From assembly GCF_035650855.1 (NCBI RefSeq), contig NZ_DASRGV010000027.1, forward strand, positions 1-64,000: DNA of 64,000 bases, given 5' to 3'. The position numbers were made by a program, and so were the translations under genes. The notes beneath the pieces are model-generated. The model ran no database searches. It was not told the origin of the DNA and was given only the letters and a program-made list of their open reading frames with translations. The DNA is from Actinocrinis sp035650855 (GTDB taxonomy: Bacteria > Actinomycetota > Actinomycetes > Streptomycetales > Catenulisporaceae). Positions 8,745 to 17,124 of the stretch are shown here, one piece after another. The first letter of the stretch is position 1; each line of letters opens with the position of its first letter.

Positions 8745-8946
8745 CGCGACGCGCTGATGGCCCGCTCGGAGTGCCGAACGGGCCATCAGCGCGCGAAGGA
8801 TCCTCAGCTAGCGCATCGACACGCTGATGCCCGCTCGGGTGCCGGACAGGCCATCAGCTCGCATCAGGGTCCTTAGTTGGCGCGTCGATACGCTGATGCT
8901 CGCTCGGAGGCCGAACGGGCCTATCAGCTCGCGCACGTGTCCTCAG
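8745..8946. repeat. Triplicated hairpin repeat ending at the GH18 stop codon
   Basis: Three imperfect copies of 66-69 bp (about 8745-8811, 8812-8880, 8881-8946). Each contains an inverted repeat of the form GCTGATGGCCCG...CGGGCCATCAGC and ends in a tcctcag-like word. The third copy's tcctcag overlaps the stop codon of the GH18 gene at 8943-8945. The copies lie just downstream of that gene on its strand, so they probably act as stacked transcription terminators or 3' mRNA stabilisers. Confidence 0.6.
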
Positions 8947-10055
8947 TGCCGCGTGAACGGCTCGAATGTGTGGCTGAACTGCCAAGTGCTCTGCGCGATC
9001 CCCGAGCAGCTGTCACTGCCCGCCGTACCGACGCAGCCGCCGTTGTCCCGCTCCAGCGCCCAGAACGAGAGCTCGGCGATACCGGTCGACCGCGCCCAAT
9101 GCTCGACCATCGCCGCGTCGGCGGTGGTGAAGATCTCCGGCGGGCCGAAGTCGTCGATGCCGAGCATCTCGGTGATGCCGAGCATGTGCCAGAGCTCCGT
9201 CTCGCCCTTGTGCGGGTAGACCGTGCGCAGCTGCTGGATCACGGCCTTGGCTGCGGTGATCGTGTCCTGGCCCATCTCGTGCGGCGCGTTGTCGTAGTAG
9301 TCAAACGTCATGATATTGACGATGTCGATCCGGGCGTGGTTCGTGACCGCGTTCTGCAGGATGCTGATTCCGTCGGGCACGTCGAGTCCGGTCATGTTGG
9401 TGCCGATCGTGTACACGAACTGCACGGTGCGGCCGTGGCACGCTGCCCACTGCTCGACGAGCCGGATCGCCTTGTTGCGGCGGTCGATCCCGGCCGGGTT
9501 GGTCTGCGAGTTGTCCTCGACGTCGAAGTCGAGCCGGGTGACGCCGTAGGTGGTGATGACCTTCTCGTAGTCGGCCGCGATCTTCGCCACGTCGGTGCAG
9601 CTGTCGGCGATCTCCTCGCCCGCGTGGTCGGCGCTGTAGCCGCCGAAGGACGGGATCACGTCGCCGCCCGCCGCGCGCATCCGCGCGATCGCCGCGCCGT
9701 ATGTCGACCAGGCGATCGGGGTCGCGGCGTTGCCATTCCAGTCAAGGTCGCACGAGCCGGGAGCCGGGGTCTGGATGAACGCGAGGGTCAGGTACTTCGC
9801 GCCGGACTCAGCGGAGAGCACGGCCGGATCGTCGGTGGTGTAGCCCTCGAAGTAGGGCGCGAAGATATGCCGCGGCAGTGGCCGAGCTGTGCTGTGGTCG
9901 CGGTCGAGCCCGCCAGCGGCCGCGGACGCGCCGGTCGACAGTGACGACGACGCCGAGGCGGGCGAGTGCGCCGATGCGGAGGCCGGCATCATCGCTCCCG
10001 TCGCGACGAGGGCACAGGCCGCGAGGGCCGTACCCATCCATCGAACTTTGGTCAT
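8943..10055 (-). CDS. Secreted GH18-family glycosidase (chitinase-like)
   Basis: Exported hydrolase of 370 residues acting on beta-1,4-GlcNAc polymers. A Sec signal peptide covers about the first 28 residues (MTKVRWMG, hydrophobic core, SASA). The catalytic GH18 signature reads RLDFDVED in mid-protein, with the Glu as proton donor. The preceding SFGGYSAD matches the SxGG strand of the family, and a C-terminal FWALERDN corresponds to the last barrel strand. No carbohydrate-binding module is present, unlike the chitinase at 32.5 kb. AAGGAG precedes the ATG by seven bases. The promoter carries the palindrome at 10096-10119. Exact product pattern is unknown. Confidence 0.88.
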   Translation of the reverse strand: MTKVRWMGTALAACALVATGAMMPASASAHSPASASSSLSTGASAAAGGLDRDHSTARPLPRHIFAPYFEGYTTDDPAVLSAESGAKYLTLAFIQTPAPGSCDLDWNGNAATPIAWSTYGAAIARMRAAGGDVIPSFGGYSADHAGEEIADSCTDVAKIAADYEKVITTYGVTRLDFDVEDNSQTNPAGIDRRNKAIRLVEQWAACHGRTVQFVYTIGTNMTGLDVPDGISILQNAVTNHARIDIVNIMTFDYYDNAPHEMGQDTITAAKAVIQQLRTVYPHKGETELWHMLGITEMLGIDDFGPPEIFTTADAAMVEHWARSTGIAELSFWALERDNGGCVGTAGSDSCSGIAQSTWQFSHTFEPFTRH

Positions 10056-10095
10056 CGCTCGCTCCTTCGCCGGCAGGGACTGCCGACGCTTCGCC

Positions 10096-10119
10096 GTTAA
10101 GTTAGGAAAGTTGTCTAAC
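10096..10119. promoter_or_regulatory. GTTAGGAAAGTTG palindrome upstream of GH18 gene
   Basis: gttaggaaagttgtctaac (10101-10119) matches, with few changes, the complement of the element at 8604-8626, including the flanking gttaa. Position is 41-64 bp upstream of the GH18 start. The rest of the 10056-10377 stretch has no gene and holds a 21-bp direct repeat (10203-10223 and 10268-10288). Confidence 0.6.
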
Positions 10120-10377
10120 CGATCGCGAAGATAGGGCGGCGCCAGGACGGCGTCAAGGGCTGGAGCGGGGGGACGGAGCCGGCTCGTGTCAGGGCGCTAA
10201 GGGAGCTGAGTGATCGGGTGCGGAGGCGTTCGAGGCGGTGGGGTCGGGCTGTGCGGGCGCGGTCGAGGAGCTGAGTGATCGGGTGCGGGTGGTGGCGGAG
10301 GCGTGCGAGTCGGCGGGGCCGACTCGCATCGGGTATCAGGGAGCTGGGCTATTGGACGCTGCGTGAGCGGCGTGGGC

Positions 10378-11163
10378 CTAGAAGCTGCGCGGGTTTCCGC
10401 CGGGCTGGGCGCGGCGCAGTTCGGCGCACATGATGCGGCCGAGGCGGCGGGTCTCGCGACGGTTGGCGAGTGCTCCGGCGGCGGCGCCGCTGAGCAGCGG
10501 TCCGAGCGAGAGGACGCTGCGGCCGGCGCGGCGGGCCAGGCGGCGGGAGAGCCGCCTGCGCAGCGCCGGACCCACCGCGAGCACCAGGTTTCCGGGGGCG
10601 AGCACGACGCCGCGCCGGTCCGCCCAGGCGGCCGTGTACGCGGTCATCCGGTCCACGGCCGTGCCCGGCGCGCGCAGGCCGTACACCTCGTGCAACTCGG
10701 CGATCAGCTTGATCTCGATTCCCGCGACGGCCAGCGTCTCGGCCGCCACCTCGACCGCGAACAGCGGGGCGATCGGCAGCAACGCCCACACGCCCACCGC
10801 TGCGCCCACCGTCGCGCTGGCCTTGGTCGCGCCGTCGATTAGCGCGTCGGCCAATTGGTCCGGTGAACGCCCGGGGAACTGTGCGCGCAGGGTCGCCAGG
10901 TCGCGCACGGGGAGGCGTGGTGCAACTGCCAAGACCTCGTCGGCCATGCGCTGCCCGAAGGAGCGCACGCCATATGCGCGGTCTTGGCCGTGCCGCTGCC
11001 GGCGAAGGACGCCGGCGAGCGTGGAAACGAGTCGGCCGGAGCGTTGCTGCGTCGGATCACCGCGCACGATTTCCCCGACGATGGCGGCGATGTCGCGGCC
11101 GCTCTTCGCCGAGTTGGCGGTTGGCTCGGTGTCCTTGTCCGCGTCGTGTCGGTGTAGGTCCAT
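10378..11163 (-). CDS. Conserved hypothetical protein, possibly EcsC-like
   Basis: 261 residues from the ATG at 11163. The middle holds a Gly/Ala-rich weakly hydrophobic segment (ATVGAAVGVWALLPIAPLFAVEVA). The C-terminus reads LLSGAAAGALANRRETRRLG, a pattern seen in EcsC-family proteins, but I cannot confirm that. No signal peptide or known catalytic motif is visible. The N-terminal 30 residues are charged and probably disordered. It is 56 bp downstream of the FhuF-like gene in the same direction and may share its transcript. The function is unknown. Confidence 0.7.
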   Translation of the reverse strand: MDLHRHDADKDTEPTANSAKSGRDIAAIVGEIVRGDPTQQRSGRLVSTLAGVLRRQRHGQDRAYGVRSFGQRMADEVLAVAPRLPVRDLATLRAQFPGRSPDQLADALIDGATKASATVGAAVGVWALLPIAPLFAVEVAAETLAVAGIEIKLIAELHEVYGLRAPGTAVDRMTAYTAAWADRRGVVLAPGNLVLAVGPALRRRLSRRLARRAGRSVLSLGPLLSGAAAGALANRRETRRLGRIMCAELRRAQPGGNPRSF

Positions 11164-11219
11164 GGGACCGGAGTACCCGCGCGCGCGGGATGGACACGGT
11201 TTGTCTGTGGACGGAGTGT

Positions 11220-12017
11220 TCAGCAGTCGTGGTCGCGGGACTCGCGGTGCAGGATGCGTGCGGCGTGGCCGACGAGTCGTCGCGGAGTACGGCGGGCGCG
11301 GGACACCGTGACGCAGTCCCGGCAGGCGGTCAGTGCGGGAGAGGCGAAGGCCAGGCAGCAGGTGTCGCGCCAGACGGTGTCGTCCTCGCCGACTCCGGCG
11401 AGACCCGGCACCGGAAGCAGCGCGGTGAAGCGGTTGGCGTCGGCGGCCGCGGTGACGGAGATGTCGGCGAAGGCGTAGGCGAACGCGGCTGCGGCCTGGC
11501 CCCACAGCGCCCGCTCGCTGATCTTCTTGGCCGCGGTCGTCTGGCGCAGCATCGGGACTAAGTGCTCTTCGATCAGCGTACTGCGAAGGAAGTCGAGCTG
11601 GCGTTCCTCGTCGGCGAGCACTACCGCGCCGTCCGACCTGCGCGCGGCGTGGGTGGGCAGTACGGCCGTGGTGGGGCGCCGCAGTCCGATGGAGATGTAC
11701 GGCTGTTCGGGCAGGAGCTGGAACAGCACGTTGTCCGCCGAGAGCAGCGGCACTTCGCGGGCCATGGTCCAGGCCGCGGCCAGCGGTTGGGCGAGACGGT
11801 AGGTGTAAGTCTTCCAGGCCAACGTCACGGCGGCGTGCGGGGGAGCGGCCCAGAGCCGGTAGGGCAGCTCGAATAGCACGTCAAGGCATGTGCCGCTGGT
11901 CAGCTCGGTGGCGGGAATCCAATTGCCCGGATCGGAGACGATCAGGGAATTGACGATGAACTGTGGCCTGGTATCGCAGCTTAATGATTCAGGGGGGTAA
12001 GGCGGCTGGATCGGCAT
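11220..12017 (-). CDS. fhuF: FhuF-like ferric-siderophore reductase
   Basis: Cytosolic [2Fe-2S] protein that reduces Fe(III) in imported siderophore complexes to release iron. The diagnostic C-terminal cluster motif C-C-x10-C-x2-C is intact (TCCLAFASPALTACRDC, first Cys about residue 220 of 265). The length fits the family. The ATG at 12017 is preferred; a GTG at 12053 would add 12 residues but has no better ribosome site. It is transcribed divergently from the NIS siderophore synthetase, which supports the role. No iron box was recognised in the 340-bp divergent region. Confidence 0.85.
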   Translation of the reverse strand: MPIQPPYPPESLSCDTRPQFIVNSLIVSDPGNWIPATELTSGTCLDVLFELPYRLWAAPPHAAVTLAWKTYTYRLAQPLAAAWTMAREVPLLSADNVLFQLLPEQPYISIGLRRPTTAVLPTHAARRSDGAVVLADEERQLDFLRSTLIEEHLVPMLRQTTAAKKISERALWGQAAAAFAYAFADISVTAAADANRFTALLPVPGLAGVGEDDTVWRDTCCLAFASPALTACRDCVTVSRARRTPRRLVGHAARILHRESRDHDC

Positions 12018-12053
12018 GGCCCCGTACACGCGCGCCGCACCGGATCGGTTCAC

Positions 12054-12392
12054 CGACGGAGGCTCATCTCAGGTCCGCCACAGACCCGGTTAACTTGCCA
12101 TACGCACCGTTGAACCGCAGCGTCGTGCGCATCGTGCCACCCCTACACGAGTCACAGGCGAAGCCGCCTTCTTCGCCCTCGTACTCCTCGGAGGCACGTT
12201 GCCATCCATGCTTTTTAGCGCTGGTCCTTGCCCGGGACCCGCGCCTCTTGCCCTCAGTCAAAGCTGCCTTGCCCTCCTAGACGCGATCCGCCGGAAATCG
12301 GATGCAGGCGTTGCCCCGCAGGTCTTCGGCGCGGCGACGTCGGTTGCCGGACCCGCCGCCAAGCAGGGGAGGCCCGGTCTCATGGAGGAAAG
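12054..12392. other. Divergent promoter region between fhuF-like and siderophore synthetase genes
   Basis: No gene is supported here. A 65-codon minus-strand frame (12064-12261, TTG start, CDSC motif) ends eight bases before the alternative GTG of the FhuF gene, but it has poor third-position GC bias. A short inverted repeat ggcgaag/cttcgcc lies near 12160. I looked for a TTAGGTTAGGCTAACCTAA-type iron box and did not find one. Confidence 0.5.
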
Positions 12393-14267
12393 ATGCTGAC
12401 CGAGACCGTCCGCGCGGTGCGGCCGGCCGGATCGGGAGCCTGCCTCGCACGTACCGCGCCGCGCACCGATCTCGGCGCCGGACCCGAGCCGTCCCTGGCG
12501 GCCGACGGCGTCACCATCGGCAACCTTCTGCGTTGCTGGGTGCGCGAGCGGGCGATCCCGGAGCCGGCGGACCGGATACTTCGGCTGACGCTGGCGAACT
12601 CCGAGGTGCGTATAGAGGTGCCGGTCACGTACTGGTCGCCGGTCGGCTGGCACCGGTTCGGCCCGGCCCGGATGATCGACACAGGGCACGTCGATTCGGC
12701 GCATACCGGCGACCGTTACGCGGACGACCAGCACTGGGGTCCTGGCGTGGATCCGGTGCACAAGCCAGTGGACCCAGCCACGCTCGCCGCCGTGCTGGCG
12801 CTCGAAGTGATCGGCGACGGCCGGCAGGACACGGTCGCGCAACTGGTCGGGCGGGTCGCCTACTCGGCCGCGAACACGGCCCGCTTTCTGGCCGAGCGGT
12901 GGAACCGGCCCGGCGATCCGCTGGGCACGACGCCTTTCCTGTCCAGCGAGCAGGCGCTCATCACCGGCTACCCGCTGCACCCGTCGCCCAAGAGCCGCGA
13001 CGAGCTGACCTCGGCGGAACTTGGGGCCTACTCGCCGGAACTGCGCGGCCGCTTCCCGCTGCACTGGTTCGCCGCCTCGCCGGAACTGGTGACGGGCGAC
13101 AGCGCGCGGTCCGAGCGCGCCGAGGCAGTCATCGCCGCGATCGCCGGCACCGACCTCGACGTTCCGGACGGCATGGTGCCGATTCCAGCCCATCCGTGGC
13201 AGGCCGGTGTGCTGCTCGGCAATCCCTCGATCCAGGCCATGCTCAGCACCGGGATGCTGCGCGATCTGGGTCCGGCGGGCCAGATGTGGCACCCGACGTC
13301 GTCGTTGCGGACCGTATACCGGTCTGACAACCCTCTGATGCTCACCCTCCCGCTCACGTTGCGAACCAGCGGTGTGGACCAGGAAGGCACGCGCGCGCAG
13401 TTGAAACGCGGCGTGGAAATGCATCGAATTCTCGAGGCGGGGCTTGGCGCCGAACTGGCCGCCGCGCACCCCGGGTTCGAATTCGTGCGCGACCAGGCCT
13501 GGCTCGCCGTCGACGTGGCCGGCGCCGAGAACTTGCCCAGCGGGCTTGAAGTGTCGCTGCGCGAGAACCCTTTTGGCCCGGGCAATCTGGTGCATTGCCT
13601 GGCCGGCCTGGTCGCCGAGCGCCCGGGCGCCGATCCGTCGCTGCTCGCCTGCTTTGTCAAGGGGCTGTCGGTGCGCTCGCGCCGGCGGGTGCACGAGGTG
13701 GCGCGCGAGTGGTTCGGCAGATATCTGGACGCGGTGGTGGAGCCGATTCTCTGGCTGTATGCCGAGCACGGCATCGCGCTGGACGCCCATCAGCAGAACA
13801 CGCTCGTGGCCGTGAACGCGGGCGGCTGGCCGGTCGGCGGCCGATACCGCGGTGATCAGGGGCCGTACTTCGCCGCGTCGCGGGCCGAGCGGTTGTCGCA
13901 GTGGGTGCCGGGGGCGGGACGGGAGAGTGGGGCGATCGTCGCCGACGACGTCGCGGATGAACGCCTGGGCTACCGGCTCGGCGTCGAGAACCTGCTCGGT
14001 CTGATCGGGGCGTTCGGGTCGCAGCGCCTGGCCGACGAACTGGTGCTCCTCGACGATCTTCGCGGCTTCCTGATCCGGTTCGCGCGTCGCGGCAGGGCGG
14101 TGCCGCAGCCGGTGACCGCGCTGCTGGAGGCGGACACGCTGCGGTGCGAGGCGAACCTGCTGACCGGAATCGGCGGCCCGGGAACCGGAGCGCGGGACGC
14201 GGCGGCGCTCGCCGAACCGATCTACATCGACATTCCCAACCCGCTGGCGCGATGCGGTGGGCGGTGA
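12393..14267 (+). CDS. IucA/IucC-family NRPS-independent siderophore synthetase
   Basis: ATP-dependent condensation of a carboxylate (citrate, succinyl or similar) with an amine or hydroxylamine to build a hydroxamate or carboxylate siderophore. The protein has 624 residues, normal for the family. Family motifs in order: HPSPKSRDE (about residue 195), IPAHPWQ (about 264), HPTSSLRTVY (about 300), LDAHQQNTL (about 462) and RYRGDQGPYF (about 482). The start is set by GGAGGAAAG directly before the ATG. Partner genes usually found beside NIS synthetases (lysine decarboxylase, monooxygenase, acyltransferase) are absent here, so the subtype (A, B or C) and product are open. Confidence 0.92.
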   Translation: MLTETVRAVRPAGSGACLARTAPRTDLGAGPEPSLAADGVTIGNLLRCWVRERAIPEPADRILRLTLANSEVRIEVPVTYWSPVGWHRFGPARMIDTGHVDSAHTGDRYADDQHWGPGVDPVHKPVDPATLAAVLALEVIGDGRQDTVAQLVGRVAYSAANTARFLAERWNRPGDPLGTTPFLSSEQALITGYPLHPSPKSRDELTSAELGAYSPELRGRFPLHWFAASPELVTGDSARSERAEAVIAAIAGTDLDVPDGMVPIPAHPWQAGVLLGNPSIQAMLSTGMLRDLGPAGQMWHPTSSLRTVYRSDNPLMLTLPLTLRTSGVDQEGTRAQLKRGVEMHRILEAGLGAELAAAHPGFEFVRDQAWLAVDVAGAENLPSGLEVSLRENPFGPGNLVHCLAGLVAERPGADPSLLACFVKGLSVRSRRRVHEVAREWFGRYLDAVVEPILWLYAEHGIALDAHQQNTLVAVNAGGWPVGGRYRGDQGPYFAASRAERLSQWVPGAGRESGAIVADDVADERLGYRLGVENLLGLIGAFGSQRLADELVLLDDLRGFLIRFARRGRAVPQPVTALLEADTLRCEANLLTGIGGPGTGARDAAALAEPIYIDIPNPLARCGGR

Positions 14268-14346
14268 CGCCTGCTCGACGATCCGGCCGGTCGCGAGTCC
14301 GGCCGCTCAAGCAAGCTGCTGACTGAAAAGCAGGCAGGAGAGTTCC

Positions 14347-14370
14347 ATGTCTTACTTCCTTGGGGGATGA
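14347..14370 (+). CDS. Seven-codon upstream peptide MSYFLGG
   Basis: ATG TCT TAC TTC CTT GGG GGA TGA, preceded by AGGAGAG five bases upstream, is a better ribosome site than that of the following gene. Its stop codon lies three bases before, and in the same frame as, the GTG of the iron transporter. It may act as a translational-coupling leader. Expression is inferred. Confidence 0.4.
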   Translation: MSYFLGG

Positions 14371-14373
14371 TCC

Positions 14374-15495
14374 GTGTCCACGCCGACCTTCGCGCCTGAC
14401 GGCTCGTACCCTGGTGGCTCTTACTCTGACGGCTCGTCACCGGCCGGGTCGCCGACCTCGTCGCCGCTCTATGACGAGCTGCTGCGGACCAGCGGCGGCT
14501 GGCCGACGCTGCCGACGCAGAATCTGCAGCCGACCCAGACCCAGGTCATGCCACAGATGTCGGCGCCGCAGATGCCGCCGCAGATGGCGCCGCCGCCCGG
14601 GGCTTCGATGATGCCGCCGATGCCGCCGCCCATGCCGGGACCGGCCGGCTATCCGCCGCAGGCCGCGCCTTCGTGGCCGGGTGCCCAGACCCAGACGGCG
14701 CCGCCGGCTCAGCACACGATGAATCACCTGAGCCCGGCCACGCTCGCCTTGCTGCGCCGGCTGCCGCCTCCGCCGCCCGAACCGCGTTACTTCGGCCGCA
14801 ACCGTTCCCCCGCCGACGAGCACCGGGACGTGACCGGCGGGTGGCTGCGCGCGGCGGTGTTCGGCGCCATGGACGGCGTCGTCACCAACGCCTCGCTGAT
14901 CGCCGGCGCCACCGGAGCGCACGCCACGAATCACACGATCCTGCTGACCGGACTGGCGGGTCTGGTCGCCGGCGCGTTCTCGATGGCCACCGGCGAGTAC
15001 ATCTCGGTCACCTCGCAGAACGAGGTCACCAGCGCGGAGATCGAGGCCGAGCGGCGGGAACTGGAACGCAATCCCGGCCGGGAGCTCGCGGAGCTCGCCG
15101 AGGTGTTCATGGGCAAGGGGCTGGAGCCCACGCTCGCCCTCGAGGTCGCCAGGCAGCTGTCCGACGACCCGGAGCAGGCGCTGACCGTCCACGCGCGCGA
15201 GGAACTGGGCATCGACCCGGACGACCTGCCCTCGCCGTGGACCGCGGCCAGCGCCTCGTTCGGCGCCTTCACCATCGGCGCGCTCACGCCGCTGCTGCCC
15301 TATCTGATCGGGGCGGCGTCGTTCAAGGCCTCGTTGATCCTGGCCAGCCTTTTCGCCTTCGGTGGCGGCGCCGTCGTGGCGCGGGCGGCCGAGCGGCCGG
15401 CAGCGCAGGGCGGGTTCCGGCAATTCGCGCTCGGCGCACTGGCGACCGGCATGACGTTCCTGGTCGGACATCTCGTCGGCGCGCAAGTCGGATAA
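14374..15495 (+). CDS. VIT1/CCC1-family iron/manganese transporter with Met/Pro-rich N-terminus
   Basis: Membrane transporter that moves Fe(II) or Mn(II) out of the cytosol. In bacteria it relieves iron excess. The CCC1 core is clear: FGAMDGVVTNASLIAGATGA, AGAFSMATGEYISV, a cytosolic Glu-rich metal-binding loop (AEIEAERRELERNPGRELAE... about residues 220-285) and three C-terminal helices. The first 130 residues are unusual: Pro/Gln/Met-rich with repeated PQM and MPP units (about residues 60-95), then RRLPPPPPEPRYFGRN. The GTG at 14374 follows GGGGGA. It is 106 bp downstream of the siderophore synthetase and probably co-transcribed. Confidence 0.85.
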   Translation: MSTPTFAPDGSYPGGSYSDGSSPAGSPTSSPLYDELLRTSGGWPTLPTQNLQPTQTQVMPQMSAPQMPPQMAPPPGASMMPPMPPPMPGPAGYPPQAAPSWPGAQTQTAPPAQHTMNHLSPATLALLRRLPPPPPEPRYFGRNRSPADEHRDVTGGWLRAAVFGAMDGVVTNASLIAGATGAHATNHTILLTGLAGLVAGAFSMATGEYISVTSQNEVTSAEIEAERRELERNPGRELAELAEVFMGKGLEPTLALEVARQLSDDPEQALTVHAREELGIDPDDLPSPWTAASASFGAFTIGALTPLLPYLIGAASFKASLILASLFAFGGGAVVARAAERPAAQGGFRQFALGALATGMTFLVGHLVGAQVG

Positions 15496-15522
15496 CGAAT
15501 GATGGGGTGGGGGTAAAAAGCC

Positions 15523-15563
15523 GCGCGGCGCGATCCGGGTTTCTTCCTCGGATCGCGCCGCGC
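15523..15563. terminator. Bidirectional terminator hairpin
   Basis: A perfect 15-bp stem (gcgcggcgcgatccg / cggatcgcgccgcgc) with an 11-nt loop lies between the convergent iron transporter and multicopper oxidase genes. A run of five A residues just before it would serve as the U-tract for the minus strand. Confidence 0.8.
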
Positions 15564-15600
15564 AGGCCTGCGCTCGCACTGCTGCTTCGACGGGCGCCTA

Positions 15601-16632
15601 TCAGTGCACGATGTATCGGCCCACCATGCCGCCGGCCATGTGGTCGGTGACGTGGCAGTGGTAGAGCCAGTCGCCGGGATTGTCCTCGGTGTACTCCACC
15701 GTCAGCGTCGTGGAGGGTCCGAGGATCTGCGCGTCGACGTACTGCCCGCTCGGGTCGCGCCAGCGGTGTCCGTGCACGTGGAAGACGTGGAACTCCTTGC
15801 CGAGCGCGGCCACCCGCCACCGCACCCGCTCGCCGAGCCTGGCGGTGAACGTCGGGGTGTTGCCGAGATAGCAGGCGCCGTTGAAGCAGTCATAGTCCTG
15901 AGACAGCGCGGGCACGTCGTCCTGGTAGAGGTCGTGGAAGAAGAGCACGAACTCCCGGTCCACGGCCGGGGTGTGCCGATCGGTGATGGCGACGATGCCG
16001 AGCAGCCCGAGTTCCGCGCCGAGTTCCATGCCCGGCCCCATCGAGCCCATTCCCTGCGCGACCGAGTGGTCGTGGTACGGCCAGGTGCCCACCGAGGAAT
16101 CGACCGCGGTCCAGGTGTAGGTGTAGGTCTCGCCGACCTTCACCGCCCGGCCCGGCAGGTTCGGCTGGGTCGCGATGTACGCGCCGTCGCCGGCCGGCGT
16201 GTACCTGAAGCCGTGCGTGTGCATGCTGTGTGGCCAGCGGTAATGCGTGTCGTTGTTGCGGAAGTGGACCACCACCGTGTCGCCGACTTCGGCGCGGATG
16301 ATCGGCCCCGGGATGCCGGTGTTCGGCCCGAGGTCGTCGTTGCCGGGCAGCACTTGTTTCCAGCCGGGCGTATAGGCGCGGTAACCAATGGCCCAGAACG
16401 TCGAGTCCGAGGCTTTGAAACTCGTGCCCATCATCAGGTCTTTGCCGGTGGGGACCAGGTTGTGCTGGAAGCTGTCGGCGGAGATCCAGTACTCGCGGGT
16501 GCGGGCCCGGTGCAGTGGCGCGGTGGCCGCGTCCGCCGCCGGGGCCGTGGCGAGGGTGGTGCCGGCCAGCGTCGTCGCGGCGCCTGCCGAGAACAGCGTG
16601 CGCCGGCTGAGCCGGAAACGGTCGATGGTCAT
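15601..16632 (-). CDS. Tat-exported two-domain multicopper oxidase
   Basis: Extracytoplasmic copper enzyme oxidising phenols, metal ions or similar with reduction of O2 to water. It has 343 residues, the size of small two-domain laccases. A twin-arginine signal (LSRRTLFSAG) is followed by a hydrophobic stretch and an Ala-rich cleavage region. Copper motifs are present in both domains: HSMHTHG and PYHDH in the first, HVFHVHGH and LYHCHVTDHMAGGM in the second (the last with the type-1 Cys and Met). The iron box at 16731-16749 suggests a ferroxidase or iron-acquisition role, as does the surrounding cluster. It is convergent with the iron transporter. Confidence 0.9.
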   Translation of the reverse strand: MTIDRFRLSRRTLFSAGAATTLAGTTLATAPAADAATAPLHRARTREYWISADSFQHNLVPTGKDLMMGTSFKASDSTFWAIGYRAYTPGWKQVLPGNDDLGPNTGIPGPIIRAEVGDTVVVHFRNNDTHYRWPHSMHTHGFRYTPAGDGAYIATQPNLPGRAVKVGETYTYTWTAVDSSVGTWPYHDHSVAQGMGSMGPGMELGAELGLLGIVAITDRHTPAVDREFVLFFHDLYQDDVPALSQDYDCFNGACYLGNTPTFTARLGERVRWRVAALGKEFHVFHVHGHRWRDPSGQYVDAQILGPSTTLTVEYTEDNPGDWLYHCHVTDHMAGGMVGRYIVH

Positions 16633-16730
16633 GGAGAACCCTCCGAGACTGCGCAGGTGGATGCTGCACGCGAGGGTGCAGACCGGGAGAACGGGACGCG
16701 GATCGGCTCGCCGTAGGCCTGCAATAAGTT

Positions 16731-16749
16731 TGGTTAGCCTTACCTAATA
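16731..16749 (-). promoter_or_regulatory. IdeR/DmdR-type iron box before the multicopper oxidase
   Basis: On the minus strand TATTAGGTAAGGCTAACCA matches the actinobacterial DtxR-family consensus TTAGGTTAGGCTAACCTAA at most positions. It lies about 100 bp upstream of the oxidase start. Repression under iron sufficiency is expected. Confidence 0.8.
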
Positions 16750-17050
16750 GCGAGCGGCGCTGGGAGCCGAGGTTAGGGGTGGCGCGCCGTCGGCGTCAAG
16801 GTTCGAAGGCGCGGAGATTCGGCCGGGCCGGGGATTGAACCGAACCTGTGACGCACTCGTGTTCAGCCTTCGAAAGTCGGGCTGTACCAACGCGGTCCGG
16901 CCGGCTGGGCGCGCAGCTCAGCCGGCCGGAGCATCGATCCACTCATCAGGGAACGATGACGCGTGCCCGATTCTCGGTCGCGATTTCGAAGCCTGCGAAA
17001 ACTACCCGAGAAATGCCTCCCGGGAGACTTGCGCGAAGCCGAATCGCAAG

Positions 17051-17069
17051 TAAGGTTAGGCTAACCTAA
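17051..17069 (+). promoter_or_regulatory. IdeR/DmdR-type iron box before the Fe(III) ABC operon
   Basis: taaggttaggctaacctaa differs from the DtxR-family consensus at one of 19 positions. It covers a possible -10 (TAAGGT, 17051-17056) with TTGCGC at 17029 as -35, so a bound iron-loaded repressor would block transcription. Confidence 0.9.
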
Positions 17070-17124
17070 CTAAGGCGAAGGGCCTTGGTCGGGAGCCTTT
17101 CCGTCCCCTGCTCAGGAGTTGCCG

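Noticed and set aside
12064..12261. 65-codon minus-strand frame with a CDSC motif upstream of the FhuF-like gene
   Set aside because: TTG start, no ribosome site and weak third-position GC bias. It is noted as part of the intergenic region only.
12258..13790. A 510-codon minus-strand frame
   Set aside because: It is antisense to the well-supported IucA/IucC synthetase and has no motif of its own.
11220..15495. Complete siderophore biosynthetic cluster
   Set aside because: Only one NIS synthetase is present; no decarboxylase, hydroxylase or acyltransferase is in the window.
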